In this document: positions 56,101 through 63,796 of the stretch, in pieces | Layout: each line of letters opens with the position of its first letter | Numbering within the stretch: position 1 is the first letter of the stretch | DNA from: Solirubrobacter deserti | GTDB lineage: Bacteria > Actinomycetota > Thermoleophilia > Solirubrobacterales > Solirubrobacteraceae | Assembly: GCF_003344625.1 (NCBI RefSeq) | Contig: NZ_QPKJ02000005.1 | Span: forward strand, 806,001-870,000 | Length of the DNA stretch: 64,000 nucleotides | Direction of reading: 5' to 3' | Made by a program: the position numbers and the translations under genes | The notes under the pieces: model-generated | The model's input: only the letters and a program-made list of their open reading frames with translations | What the model was told of the DNA's origin: nothing | Databases searched by the model: none

Positions 56101-56195
56101 CGAGCGCGCTTGCATCGCGCGCTCGCGGCGGCGTAGGGTCGGCTCAGACGCGGAGGTCGGAGACGCGAAAGTGGCTCCCTCCGCGTCTCGACTTC
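56101..56195 (+). other. Structured intergenic region, candidate small RNA
   Basis: Two strong hairpins in the gap between the peptide gene and the oxidoreductase: CGAGCGCGC-(7 nt)-GCGCGCTCG (56101-56125) and AGACGCGGAG-(23 nt)-CTCCGCGTCT (56146-56155/56179-56188), the second followed by CGACTTCTTT. On the plus strand this resembles a small RNA ending in a terminator-like hairpin; it may instead be the 3' region of the leftward oxidoreductase transcript. No covariance evidence is available. Confidence 0.35.
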
Positions 56196-56196
56196 T

Positions 56197-57558
56197 TTAA
56201 GCGTCGAGCCTGAGCCAGATCTCGGAGCGGGTGGGGAAGCTCGGGATCGCGTGACGCAGCGTGGCGAGCGGCACTTCGCCGACGACCGCGATCGTCGCCG
56301 CGTGCAGGAAGTCCGCGATCTCCGCGCCGGTCATCGTGCAGCCGACGATGATCTTGCGCTCGCGGTCCACCAGCCACTGCACCGTGCCCGGCTGGTCACG
56401 GCCGTAGAACGAGCCGCCGGCGTTGCCCGAGGTCGAGGTCGTGACGACGTCGACGATCAATCCCGCCTGCTCAGCGGTCTCGGTCGTGTGGCCGACCGCC
56501 GCGACCTGCGGCTCGGTGAAGACGACGCGCGGGGACAGCGGGCCGTCGGCGCCGTGCGAGAGCGCGTGATCGTGGCCGAGCACGTGGTCGGCGGCCACCC
56601 GGGCCTGGTACTTGCCCATGTGGGTGAACAGCGCGCGGCCGTTGACGTCGCCGAGCGCGTACAGCCACTCGTGGCCGGCCACGCGCATGTGCGCGTCCAC
56701 GTGGACGGGCTTGCCGGGTTCGAGCCCGAGCTGCTCGAGCCCGACGCCTTCCGTCTGCGGCTTGCGGCCGAGCGCGACGAGCAGCTTCTCGCCCGTCGCC
56801 GTGGTGCCGTCGTCCATATGGACGGTGACCATCCCGTCCTCGGCCTGCTCGACCTTGGTCGCCTTGCGGCCCGTGCGGATGTTCACGCCGAGCTTGCTCA
56901 GCGCCTCGGTGAGCTCGATGCAGGCGAACTCCTCCTCATTGGGGAGCAGCCGGCGCGCGCCCTCGATCAGCGTCACCTGGGAACCGAGCGTCTGGAACGC
57001 CTGCGACATCTCCACGCCGACGACGCCGCCGCCCATCACCACCACGCTCTCCGGGACCGTCTTGGTGACCGTCGCGTCGCGGTTGGTCCACGCGCCGTCG
57101 ATGGCGTCGAGCCCTTCGATCGGCGGCATCAGCGGGAGCGAGCCCGTCGCCAGGAACACGGCGCGCTTGGCCTCGAGCTCCTCGTCGCCGACGGTCACGC
57201 GCCGCTCGCCGGTGATCACGGCGCGGCCGCGGATGAGCTCGATCCCGCGGTCCTCGAGCCACGGCATCTGCGCGCTGTCGTCGAGGTCGTGGATGATCTC
57301 GTCGCGGCGCGCGAGCACGGCCGCGGCGTCGAGCTCGCCCGTTACGGCCTCCGCCGCGCCCGGGATGCGCTTGACCTCGGCCAGCGCCTCATACGGCCGC
57401 AGCAGCGCCTTCGACGGCATGCACGCCCAGTACGAGCACTCGCCCCCGACGAGGCGATCCTCGACGATCGCGACGCTCAGTCCCTTCTCCGCGAGCCGGC
57501 CCGCGGCCACCTCGCCCGCTGGTCCCGCACCGATCACCACGACATCGAAGCTCCGCAT
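56197..57558 (-). CDS. Class I pyridine nucleotide-disulfide oxidoreductase (lipoamide/mercuric-reductase-like)
   Basis: 453 residues. FAD fold VVVIGAGPAGEVAAGRLAEKG (residues 5-25), redox-active disulfide in GGECSYWACMPSKAL (C-x4-C, near 40), NAD fold VVMGGGVVGVEMSQAFQTLG near 172, and LYALGDVNGRALFTHMGKYQ near 293. The C-terminus reads RHAIPSFPTRSEIWLRL rather than the HxxPTxSE dihydrolipoyl-dehydrogenase form, as in actinobacterial flavin oxidoreductases of unassigned substrate. No E2 or lipoyl gene is close. ATG at 57558; it lies 5 bp downstream of the MMPL stop and probably belongs to that transcript. Confidence 0.83.
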   Translation of the reverse strand: MRSFDVVVIGAGPAGEVAAGRLAEKGLSVAIVEDRLVGGECSYWACMPSKALLRPYEALAEVKRIPGAAEAVTGELDAAAVLARRDEIIHDLDDSAQMPWLEDRGIELIRGRAVITGERRVTVGDEELEAKRAVFLATGSLPLMPPIEGLDAIDGAWTNRDATVTKTVPESVVVMGGGVVGVEMSQAFQTLGSQVTLIEGARRLLPNEEEFACIELTEALSKLGVNIRTGRKATKVEQAEDGMVTVHMDDGTTATGEKLLVALGRKPQTEGVGLEQLGLEPGKPVHVDAHMRVAGHEWLYALGDVNGRALFTHMGKYQARVAADHVLGHDHALSHGADGPLSPRVVFTEPQVAAVGHTTETAEQAGLIVDVVTTSTSGNAGGSFYGRDQPGTVQWLVDRERKIIVGCTMTGAEIADFLHAATIAVVGEVPLATLRHAIPSFPTRSEIWLRLDA

Positions 57559-57562
57559 GGCG

Positions 57563-59557
57563 TCACCCTAGCTTCGACGGCCACCAGACCTTCGCGCCGA
57601 GGTCGTGCACGAGGGCGGGCACGAGCACGCTGCGCACGAGCAGCGTGTCGAGCAGGACGCCGAACGCGACCACGGTGCCGAGCTGCGTGAGCACCACCAG
57701 CGGCAGGACGGCGAGCGCGCTGAACGTGCCCGCGAGCACGATGCCCGCCGACGTGATGACGCCGCCGGTGACCGCCAGCGCCGCGATCACCCCGCGGCGC
57801 GTGCCCTGCTGGAGCGCCTCCTCGCGGGCGCGCGCCATCAGGAAGATCGTGTAGTCGATCCCGAGCGCGACCAGGAACACGAACGCGAGCAGCGGAAGCG
57901 CGGGGTCGACCGCCGGCAGGCCGAGGATGACGTCGAAGATCACGACGCCCGCGCCGAGCGCGGCGGCCGCCGACAGCGCGGTCGCGAGCAGCAGCAGGAC
58001 CGGCGCGACGAGCGCGCGCAGCAGGCCGATCAGGACGATCAGGACGACGAGCAGCGTCAGCGGCGGGATCACGAGGTTGTCGCGCTCGGCGGCCTGCCGC
58101 AGGTCGTAGGACTGGGCGGTCTGCCCGCCGACCAGGGCGCGTGGCTCGGCCTGCTGGACGGCGTCCCGCAGGCGCGGGATGGACTGCACCGCCTCCTCGG
58201 AGAACGGGTCGTCGGCGAGCACGACGCTCAGCTGCGTGCCCGGTTCGCCCTCCTCCTCGCGCTGGACCTCGACCGCGTTCTTGACGGCGTCCACGTCGCC
58301 GCCGCGCGGCACGATGACCGTCGCAGGCGCGGAGGTGCCAGGCGGGAACTGCTCGCCCAGGAGCTCCTGGCCTTCAACCGCTTCCGGGTTCCCGCGCAGC
58401 TGCTGCTCCTGCGTGAGCGAGGTGTCCAGGCCCGTGAGGCCGAGCGCGAGGATGACCAGGACGATCATGCTGCCGACCCACAGCGGACGCGGGCGGGCGG
58501 CGATGCGCCGGCCGAGGGCGCGCCAGCTCCTGTAATCGTCGTCGAGGTCGTCGCCGTGGCGCGGGATGAACGGCCAGAACGCGCGCCGGCCGGCGATCGT
58601 GAGCGTGGCGGGGAGGAGCGTGAGGCTCATCAGCAGCGCGACGGCGACGCCCGCCGCGCCGAGCGGGCCGATCGATGCGGACGAGTCCACCGCGGCGAAG
58701 ACGAGCGTGAACAGGCCGACGATGACCGTCGCGCCGGAGGCGAGGATCGCGGGCGCGGCGCCCTTGAGCGCGGTGGCCATCGCGTCGGTCGCGCGCTCGT
58801 GGCGGGTCAGCTCCTCCCGGTAGCGGGCGACCAGCAGCAGCGCGTAGTCCGTCGCCGCGCCGAACACGAGCACGGACAGGATGCCCGCGTTCTGGCCGTT
58901 GATGACCAGGCCCGCCTCACCGAGCAGGGCGGCCAGGCCGCGCGTGGCGCCCTCGGTGAGGATGACGGTGAAGAACGGCACCAGCCAGAAGACCGGCGAG
59001 CGGTAGATGAGGATCAGCAGCAGTAGGACGAGCCCGCCGGTCACCGCCAGCAGGCGCGTGTCCGCGCCGGCGAAGACGTTCTTGAGGTCGGTCGAGAAGC
59101 CCGCCGGGCCGGTCACGGCGTGCTCGAGGCCGTCCGGGAAGGACTGCTCGCGCAACGTGTCCACCGCCTCGGCGACGAGGTCGGAGTTCTGGCCCTTGAG
59201 CGGGATCGCGAGCAGGCCGGCGTCGTCGGTGAACGTGGGCTCGGGGACCTGCGGCGTCGCGAGCGGGAGGCCGTCAAGGTCGCGCAGGCCGTTCAGCGCG
59301 TCCTTGTCCTGCTGGGTCAGCCCGCCCTCGCGCGCGATCACGACCACCGCGGGGCTGACGTCGCCGGACGGGAAGGCGCGCGCCGCCTGCAGCGCCTGCA
59401 CCGACTCGGCGTCGCCGGGCAGGAACTCCGCGAGGTCGCTCTTCTGGACCTCCTCGAGCTTGCCCGCCTGGGACGACAGCCCGCCGGCGATCAGCACGGC
59501 CAGCACCGCGACGACGAAGCGCGACCGGCGGCCCGCTGAGATCAAGAGAAGACGCAC
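57563..59557 (-). CDS. MMPL/RND superfamily membrane transporter
   Basis: 664 residues, GTG start. Eleven to twelve membrane segments in two halves with large extracellular loops, as in MmpL and hydrophobe/amphiphile exporters. Signature segments: NAGILSVLVFGAATDYALLLVARYREE (near residue 225, Asp in TM4-like helix of the GFGTDYA type), LPLLAFVFLVALGIDYTIFLMARAREE (near 545). Such pumps move lipids, wall precursors or drugs by proton motive force. Divergent from a TetR gene 55 bp away, suggesting TetR regulation of the pump and the co-transcribed oxidoreductase. Confidence 0.9.
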   Translation of the reverse strand: MRLLLISAGRRSRFVVAVLAVLIAGGLSSQAGKLEEVQKSDLAEFLPGDAESVQALQAARAFPSGDVSPAVVVIAREGGLTQQDKDALNGLRDLDGLPLATPQVPEPTFTDDAGLLAIPLKGQNSDLVAEAVDTLREQSFPDGLEHAVTGPAGFSTDLKNVFAGADTRLLAVTGGLVLLLLILIYRSPVFWLVPFFTVILTEGATRGLAALLGEAGLVINGQNAGILSVLVFGAATDYALLLVARYREELTRHERATDAMATALKGAAPAILASGATVIVGLFTLVFAAVDSSASIGPLGAAGVAVALLMSLTLLPATLTIAGRRAFWPFIPRHGDDLDDDYRSWRALGRRIAARPRPLWVGSMIVLVILALGLTGLDTSLTQEQQLRGNPEAVEGQELLGEQFPPGTSAPATVIVPRGGDVDAVKNAVEVQREEEGEPGTQLSVVLADDPFSEEAVQSIPRLRDAVQQAEPRALVGGQTAQSYDLRQAAERDNLVIPPLTLLVVLIVLIGLLRALVAPVLLLLATALSAAAALGAGVVIFDVILGLPAVDPALPLLAFVFLVALGIDYTIFLMARAREEALQQGTRRGVIAALAVTGGVITSAGIVLAGTFSALAVLPLVVLTQLGTVVAFGVLLDTLLVRSVLVPALVHDLGAKVWWPSKLG

Positions 59558-59580
59558 AGAGTTGACTCCAACTGTCTAAA

Positions 59581-59604
59581 TGGCAGTGACTGTCAGCGTA
59601 TACG
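59581..59604 (+). promoter_or_regulatory. Promoter and imperfect palindrome between MMPL and TetR genes
   Basis: TGGCAGT-G-ACTGTCA (59581-59595, 6 of 7 arm positions match) sits just upstream of TATACG (59599-59604), a good -10. A start near 59611-59613 would make the TetR transcript leaderless at its GTG 59613. A second short palindrome, AGTTG-ACTC-CAACT (59560-59573), lies next to the MMPL start. Candidate TetR operators; not proven. Confidence 0.5.
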
Positions 59605-59612
59605 CTTCTCGT

Positions 59613-60203
59613 GTGCCGGAGGATCGCCCGACGCTGCGTGACCGCAACCGCGCCCGTGCGCGGGCCGAGATCGTCGCCGCCGCGCAGACGCTGTTCGTCG
59701 AGCAGGGCTACGCCGAGACGTCGGTCGAGCAGATCGCCGAGGCGGCCGGCGTCGCGCCCCGGACGGTGTTCCGCCACTTCCCGCGCAAGGACGACATCGT
59801 CTTCCACCGGCACGCCGAGCAGGTCGGCCGCTTCGCCGAGCTGCTGAACGAGGCCCCGGCGGCGACGCCCACGCTCGACGCCATGGTCGACGCGCTGCTC
59901 GCGCTCCTGCGCCTGGACGACCCGACCTCCGACGGCACCATGCTCCGTGTCCTGGACCGCGAGCCCGAGCTCCAGCGCCGCGACGCGGCCCTGGTCGCCG
60001 ACCACCACGCCGCGGTCGTCACCTTCCTGCGTGGACGCGGTGCCGACGCCCAGCGCGCCGAGCTGCTGGCGGGCGCGTTCATGGGCGCGATGAGCGCCGC
60101 ACGCCGGCTCGTGCTCCTGCAGCCGGACGTTCCGCCGCGAGAACACCTGGCCGCGGCCGTCTCACTGCTGCGCGGACTGGATTGGCCGGCCCCGAGCCTC
60201 TAG
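59613..60203 (+). CDS. TetR family transcriptional repressor
   Basis: 196 residues from the GTG at 59613. TetR helix-turn-helix at residues ~10-60: RARARAEIVAAAQTLFVEQGYAETSVEQIAEAAGVAPRTVFRHFPRKDDI. The C-terminal ligand-binding helices are unassigned. Divergent gene is an MMPL exporter, the classic repressor-pump pair. The stop codon TAG (60201-60203) is shared with the -10 TAGAAT of ssrA. Confidence 0.88.
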   Translation: MPEDRPTLRDRNRARARAEIVAAAQTLFVEQGYAETSVEQIAEAAGVAPRTVFRHFPRKDDIVFHRHAEQVGRFAELLNEAPAATPTLDAMVDALLALLRLDDPTSDGTMLRVLDREPELQRRDAALVADHHAAVVTFLRGRGADAQRAELLAGAFMGAMSAARRLVLLQPDVPPREHLAAAVSLLRGLDWPAPSL

Positions 60204-60206
60204 AAT
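60201..60206 (+). promoter_or_regulatory. Probable -10 hexamer of ssrA
   Basis: TAGAAT (60201-60206), five of six to TATAAT, overlapping the TetR stop. RNase P would then trim the 5' leader to the mature end at 60223. A clear -35 is not seen. Confidence 0.5.
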
Positions 60207-60222
60207 GTCGTGCTCGACACCA

Positions 60223-60608
60223 GGGGACGACAGGCTTCGACGTGGTCGGTTCGTGGGGTCGGTTGCGAGTCGGGGTACCGGAGGCCCCGTAAAAAACCGG
60301 TACAACACAAATGCGGACAAGAATCCCGCTCTCGTGGCCGATGAGGCTCACGAGTACGCTCTCGCCGTCTAGCCGAAACTAGAAGGTGAGCCTCAGCTCC
60401 CGGAGCCTACGACGGGGATCAGCTGAGTCATAAGTAGGCTCGCCCTCCAGACGCCTGCCTGAGCCGACGGAGGGGACTTCCGATCGGGCTGGCCCCTCTC
60501 AACCTTTGTCGGTGGAGCAAGCGAGGGGCGAGATCCAGACCACCGAATACGCTCGTAGACGCCGGCTTGGCGCGACTGCGGACGCGGGTTCAATTCCCGC
60601 CGTCTCCA
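60223..60608 (+). ncRNA. ssrA: Transfer-messenger RNA
   Basis: About 386 nt. The 5' end GGGGACGACAGGCTTCGACG pairs with the 3' CGTCTCC (60601-60607) to form the alanine-type acceptor stem, with one G-U pair, and the T arm GCGGGTTCAATTCCCGC precedes it (60584-60600). The tag-coding region sits in the 5' third (60313-60372), followed by A/G-rich pseudoknot sequence. The last nucleotide before CCA addition is about 60608. tmRNA with SmpB rescues stalled ribosomes and marks nascent chains for ClpXP. The D-like and tag regions are confidently placed; pseudoknot boundaries are approximate. Confidence 0.95.
60313..60372 (+). other. tmRNA tag-peptide reading frame
   Basis: Resume codon GCG at 60313; the tag after the charged alanine reads ADKNPALVADEAHEYALAV, then TAG (60370-60372). 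Nineteen encoded residues plus alanine, longer than the E. coli tag (11). It ends LAV instead of LAA; the LAx end is the ClpX recognition site. Upstream sequence (GTAAAAAACC...) carries the A-rich determinant that sets the resume codon. Confidence 0.9.
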
Positions 60609-60613
60609 CTCGT

Positions 60614-60667
60614 ACAACCCGTCGCGCAGGACCTCGAATTGGGGGCCTGTGCGGCGGGTTGTTCTTT
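60614..60667 (+). terminator. Intrinsic terminator of ssrA
   Basis: ACAACCCG-T-CGCGCAGG (60614-60630) pairs with CCTGTGCG-G-CGGGTTGT (60646-60662) across a 15-nt loop and ends in TCTTT (60663-60667). Only one G-U and one mismatch interrupt a 16-bp stem. Confidence 0.85.
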
Positions 60668-61036
60668 GCGCGGGTCCGAACGGCCGCGCAGCGGAAAACC
60701 GCTCCTTGCGAGCGCGATCGGGTGCGTAGGGAGCAAGTGGGGAGCACGCTGCTCCCTATCGCGTGGGTCGTGCTCCTCACGTTGTCGCGGTCCGCCTGAG
60801 CGTTCGGCCCAGGAACGAAAAAGACCGGGTGCCCGCCCGGTCTCGTTCTGCGGCCGTCGCCGGCCACTCCGGCTCTGACGCGGTTCGCGTCGGAGCCCAC
60901 ATATGAACTGTTCTTGAATCGTACCCGTCCGCCGGATGGATCGCGTGCGGCCTGATTCGGGACCCTCCCAGCTGCGCCGCGAGCGTCCGTTCGCGAGCGA
61001 GCTGCTTCGTGCTGCCCTGCGCCGCTGGCGCTGGCG
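60668..61036. other. Gene-free stretch after ssrA
   Basis: No convincing protein gene is seen. It contains the leftward terminator at 60822-60843 and a 9-of-10 hairpin CTCTGACGCG-GTT-CGCGTCGGAG (60874-60896). G+C falls slightly here. If the downstream region is a tmRNA-linked mobile element, attL would lie at the boundary near 60600-60610. Confidence 0.4.
60822..60843 (-). terminator. Leftward intrinsic terminator with no obvious upstream gene
   Basis: AGACCGGG-TGCCCG-CCCGGTCT (60822-60843); read leftward it continues into TTTTTCG, a good U-tail. It would end minus-strand transcripts from the right, yet no credible minus-strand gene precedes it, so it may close a small RNA or short transcript between 60843 and about 60935. 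Confidence 0.6.
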
Positions 61037-62632
61037 GTGCCGCTGGACACTGCTTCTTCTCGCCGCCGCTGGTACCGGCCGGCGATCGAGCCGCTGCCGC
61101 CCGAACCGGGCCGCCTCATCGTGTGCGCGCTGCTCAGCCGAGCGCGCGCCGCGCGCGGCTGCAGCACGCCCGGCGACGATCGGCTGGAGACGCGGGTTCA
61201 CGCCGTGAAGCGCTACCTGTTCCGGCTCGGGCACGCGAGCCGCTCGGCGCGCTACGCGACGTCGATCGCGCAGCTTGTCGTCGGGCTCGCGCCGGTCATG
61301 GGCTGGGGGCCGGTCCCGCGAGGCGGTGCCGCGCGGGAGCGCTTCGTCCGTGCGCATCGGCGGAGCGTGCAGCGCTGGCTCGACGACCTCGAGGCCGCCG
61401 GCGTGGTCGTGCACGAGCCCGAGCGCGACGACGGTGGCCGCCGGTGGCGCACGCAAATCGTCCTGCAGCGGGCACCCGGGCCGGCCGTCCACGAGCTCGC
61501 TGCAGCTCGTCGGCGCGCGTGCCGCTGGCGAGCACGCGAACGAGCTCGGCGGCAAACGGCGCGACGCGCGCCGGCGCTCGGTGCGATCCGTGACCGCAGC
61601 GCCGTCCCGGCCGCTCGGACCCGAGCGCGCCTGGCGGTCGCGCGGCGGGTCGAGGAACACGAGCGTCGACGCCGCGCGGCAGTCGAGGCAGCGATAGCTC
61701 ATAGAGAACTGACGCATCCCTTCGGAGCGCCTCCTCCGTCGGCGCCCTCGCCGGTCTCCGCGAAACGCTGTCGGAGACCTGAGACGTCGCAGATCGGGGT
61801 TCCGGCCGTTCGGTTGGCAGCCCGAGCCGCTTGGGAGGTCGAAACCGTTGTCGCTGAGACGGGCGCGCACGAGCGCGAGAACGAGTTCGCCGAGCGCCTG
61901 GCGGCGCTCCGGCGCGCCGCCGCGGAGCGCGCGGCGCTGCTCGCGCCGCAGGTCGAGGCACGAGCCTATGAGGCTCGCCATTGGCCAGCCGGTCAGCGCT
62001 GTCCGCTCGGCCGTCTCCGAGAAGCCTGGGTGGTGTACCGCTACGGGCTGGCCAGGGCGATCGACACGGGCGGCGCCTCCGCCGGTCGCGTCTCCGTCGA
62101 ACGCGTCGCTCGCGCCGTCGGACTCTACGAGGCGTTCGCGGCACACCGGCCACCTGGCTGGCCGACCAGCGGAGCGGCAGCGTTGTGCGTGCTGGCCGCG
62201 ATCGGACGCGCCGATCGGCTGGCCGGTGATGTCGCGAACCTGCAGCGGCTCGCGTTGGGCATGCGCGCGGTCGCCGGCGAGCGAGACCCCGTTCGGCTCG
62301 CCCGAGCCTGCGGCCGCGCGGAACGGCGCCGCGACGGGCGAAGGGCGCAGCAGCGGTCGATCGCCTTCCGAATGGCGGTGGCCCGGGCGGAGACCGCCGA
62401 GCGCCGGCGCCGGCGTGTGCGCGACCTCGTGCTGCTCGCGGGCGGCAACCCGGCGAGCTGGCCGAACGCCGAGCTCGCCCTTGGGCACCTGCGCGCACTG
62501 GCCGACCGGCAGCCACGGCTGATGGAGCCGGATCGCTTCGAGGAGCTCGACGGGATCGGCGCACGCGTCACCCGCTACCGCGACGAGCTCGCGCAGGGCC
62601 GCTGGCGACTTCAGGAGGACCTCCAGCTATGA
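61037..62632 (+). CDS. Winged-helix protein of a probable mobile element, function unknown
   Basis: 531 residues from GTG 61037 (start uncertain; no Shine-Dalgarno). Residues ~1-70 are Arg-rich; a winged-helix-like block (FVRAHRRSVQRWLDDLEAAGVVVHEPERDDGGRRWRTQIVL, residues ~103-143) suggests DNA binding. The rest is Arg/Ala/Glu-rich helical sequence with a coiled-coil feel (HERENEFAERLAALRRAAAERAALLAPQVEARA). I do not recognise the family. Such proteins accompany replication modules on actinobacterial plasmids and ICEs, so a replication or partition role is a reasonable guess only. Confidence 0.6.
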   Translation: MPLDTASSRRRWYRPAIEPLPPEPGRLIVCALLSRARAARGCSTPGDDRLETRVHAVKRYLFRLGHASRSARYATSIAQLVVGLAPVMGWGPVPRGGAARERFVRAHRRSVQRWLDDLEAAGVVVHEPERDDGGRRWRTQIVLQRAPGPAVHELAAARRRACRWRARERARRQTARRAPALGAIRDRSAVPAARTRARLAVARRVEEHERRRRAAVEAAIAHRELTHPFGAPPPSAPSPVSAKRCRRPETSQIGVPAVRLAARAAWEVETVVAETGAHERENEFAERLAALRRAAAERAALLAPQVEARAYEARHWPAGQRCPLGRLREAWVVYRYGLARAIDTGGASAGRVSVERVARAVGLYEAFAAHRPPGWPTSGAAALCVLAAIGRADRLAGDVANLQRLALGMRAVAGERDPVRLARACGRAERRRDGRRAQQRSIAFRMAVARAETAERRRRRVRDLVLLAGGNPASWPNAELALGHLRALADRQPRLMEPDRFEELDGIGARVTRYRDELAQGRWRLQEDLQL

Positions 62633-63028
62633 CCACGTTCACGACGCTCCGGGCGGATCAGGGGCTACGCAATTCGCTACACAACGGATTCTGTAGCGCC
62701 CGTCCGCTGATCCCTGGTGTGGGGCGGTGGTGGTGGGGGGCTTGGATCCGACCCCGCCCGCCCTACGTGACATTTGAGGGTGGTGGCGAGCGGGGTCGGA
62801 TCCAATCCCCCCAAGAGGTGGTGGTGAGGGATCAGCGGACGGGCGAGGTGGTGCAGGGACAGGGGGAAACAGCAGAGAACTGGAAGCGAGGGCAGGGACA
62901 AGAACGGCAACGGCAGCACGGCCACAGGAGAGAAGAAGGGGAGAGGGCCGTATATCGGCGCGAAAGCCGACGAGCGGCGGGAGTCGCGGGAGACAGCAGG
63001 CGTGCGGCCAGTGGGCAGGAGGCGCGCG
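62633..63028. other. Gene-free spacer with dense inverted repeats
   Basis: 396 bp between the winged-helix gene and the replication-relaxation-like gene, without a convincing ORF. Its left half holds the nested inverted repeats 62675-62845. The right half (62846-63016) is purine-rich and low in structure, ending with the AGGAGG ribosome-binding site. Confidence 0.5.
62675..62845. repeat. Nested perfect inverted repeats
   Basis: Outer arms CGCCCGTCCGCTGATCCCT (62697-62715) and AGGGATCAGCGGACGGGCG (62827-62845) match 19/19. Nested inside, GGGGGG-C-TTGGATCCGACCCCGC (62735-62757) pairs with GCGGGGTCGGATCCAA-T-CCCCCC (62790-62812), 22 of 23. Upstream, CGCTACA-(10 nt)-TGTAGCG (62675-62698) is a third perfect hairpin whose right end abuts the outer arm, and GGATCAG at 62655-62661 repeats the sequence of the right outer arm. 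Together they can form a long multi-branched stem or cruciform between the two element genes. Confidence 0.85.
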
Positions 63029-63796
63029 GTGAGTGTCCGGGGTGGTCGAGGGCGTGCGCGCGGGCCAGGGCCGCGAAGCATGGAGGCGTTGCGGTGGCTG
63101 GCGCGGGTGGAGGTGGCCGGGATCGAGCCGTTGTGGTGTGCGATCGGCGTCGGCTGGCGCACCGGCTACTCGCACGTCGAGCGGCTCGAGAAGGCTGGCC
63201 TGGTCGAGCGCACCTTCGACCCGGGCGGCTCGGTCGTGTCGATTATCGCCGCGGGCCGGCGGGCGGTGGCCGCCGACCATCGCACCATCCGCGCCCGCAC
63301 GCACGGCTCCGGGCTTCGGCACGCGCGAGCCGTCTCATGGGTCGCCGCGCTCGTCACGGTGCGCGAGCGCATTTGGGTCAGCGACCTCGAGGCGCGATCG
63401 CGCGAGGCGTGGCTGGTCCCGGTGGTGTGGGCCGATCGCCGCGCTCGACATCGTCCCGGCCTCGGGATCGAACTGCGTGGCGCTCGCATCGCGGTCGAGG
63501 TGGAGCTGTCGGCCAAGGCGCCCCGACGCCTTGACGCGATCCTCGGCGGCTACGAGCACGCACTGGCTTCTGGGGCCCTCGCTGGGTTGATCTACGTCAG
63601 CGATCGTCCCGACGTGCTGGAGGCCGTGAATCGGTCCGCCGCTCGGGTCGGACTTCCGCGATCGAAGCTCCGAACGAGAACGCTGGAGAGCGTCAAGGAC
63701 GACGTCCGCCAACGGACGGGGACTCGGTCGGTTATCCCGAGCTCGTCAATCGAGACCGCTGGTCAGCAACGTGATCGGAGTCAGTTACAGCCCTAG
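63029..63796 (+). CDS. Replication-relaxation-like protein (winged helix plus PD-(D/E)XK-like fold)
   Basis: 255 residues from GTG 63029, six nt after a perfect AGGAGG; a GTG 27 nt upstream is less likely. Residues ~18-80 form a winged helix (EALRWLARVEVAGIEPLWCAIGVGWRTGYSHVERLEKAGLVERTF). The C-terminal part IELRGARIAVEVELSAKAPRRLDAILGGYEHALASGALAGLIYVSD (residues ~145-190) has the E-V-E...K pattern of the nuclease-like domain of the replication-relaxation family found on Streptomyces plasmids and ICEs. Catalysis is unproven. It would assist replication or mobilisation of the element. Confidence 0.7.
   Translation: MSVRGGRGRARGPGPRSMEALRWLARVEVAGIEPLWCAIGVGWRTGYSHVERLEKAGLVERTFDPGGSVVSIIAAGRRAVAADHRTIRARTHGSGLRHARAVSWVAALVTVRERIWVSDLEARSREAWLVPVVWADRRARHRPGLGIELRGARIAVEVELSAKAPRRLDAILGGYEHALASGALAGLIYVSDRPDVLEAVNRSAARVGLPRSKLRTRTLESVKDDVRQRTGTRSVIPSSSIETAGQQRDRSQLQP

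Noticed and set aside
60584..60608. A tRNA T-arm at the end of the tmRNA
   Set aside because: GCGGGTTCAATTCCCGC and CGTCTCC belong to the tRNA-like end of ssrA; no separate tRNA cloverleaf fits.
60590..62488. 632-codon minus-strand frame in the element
   Set aside because: It is antisense to the winged-helix gene and to tmRNA, with no ribosome-binding site or recognisable domain.
62629..63534. 301-codon plus-strand frame crossing the nested repeats
   Set aside because: It starts in the spacer and becomes a shadow of the replication-relaxation-like gene; the product is an Arg/Gly/Gln mixture without domain sense.
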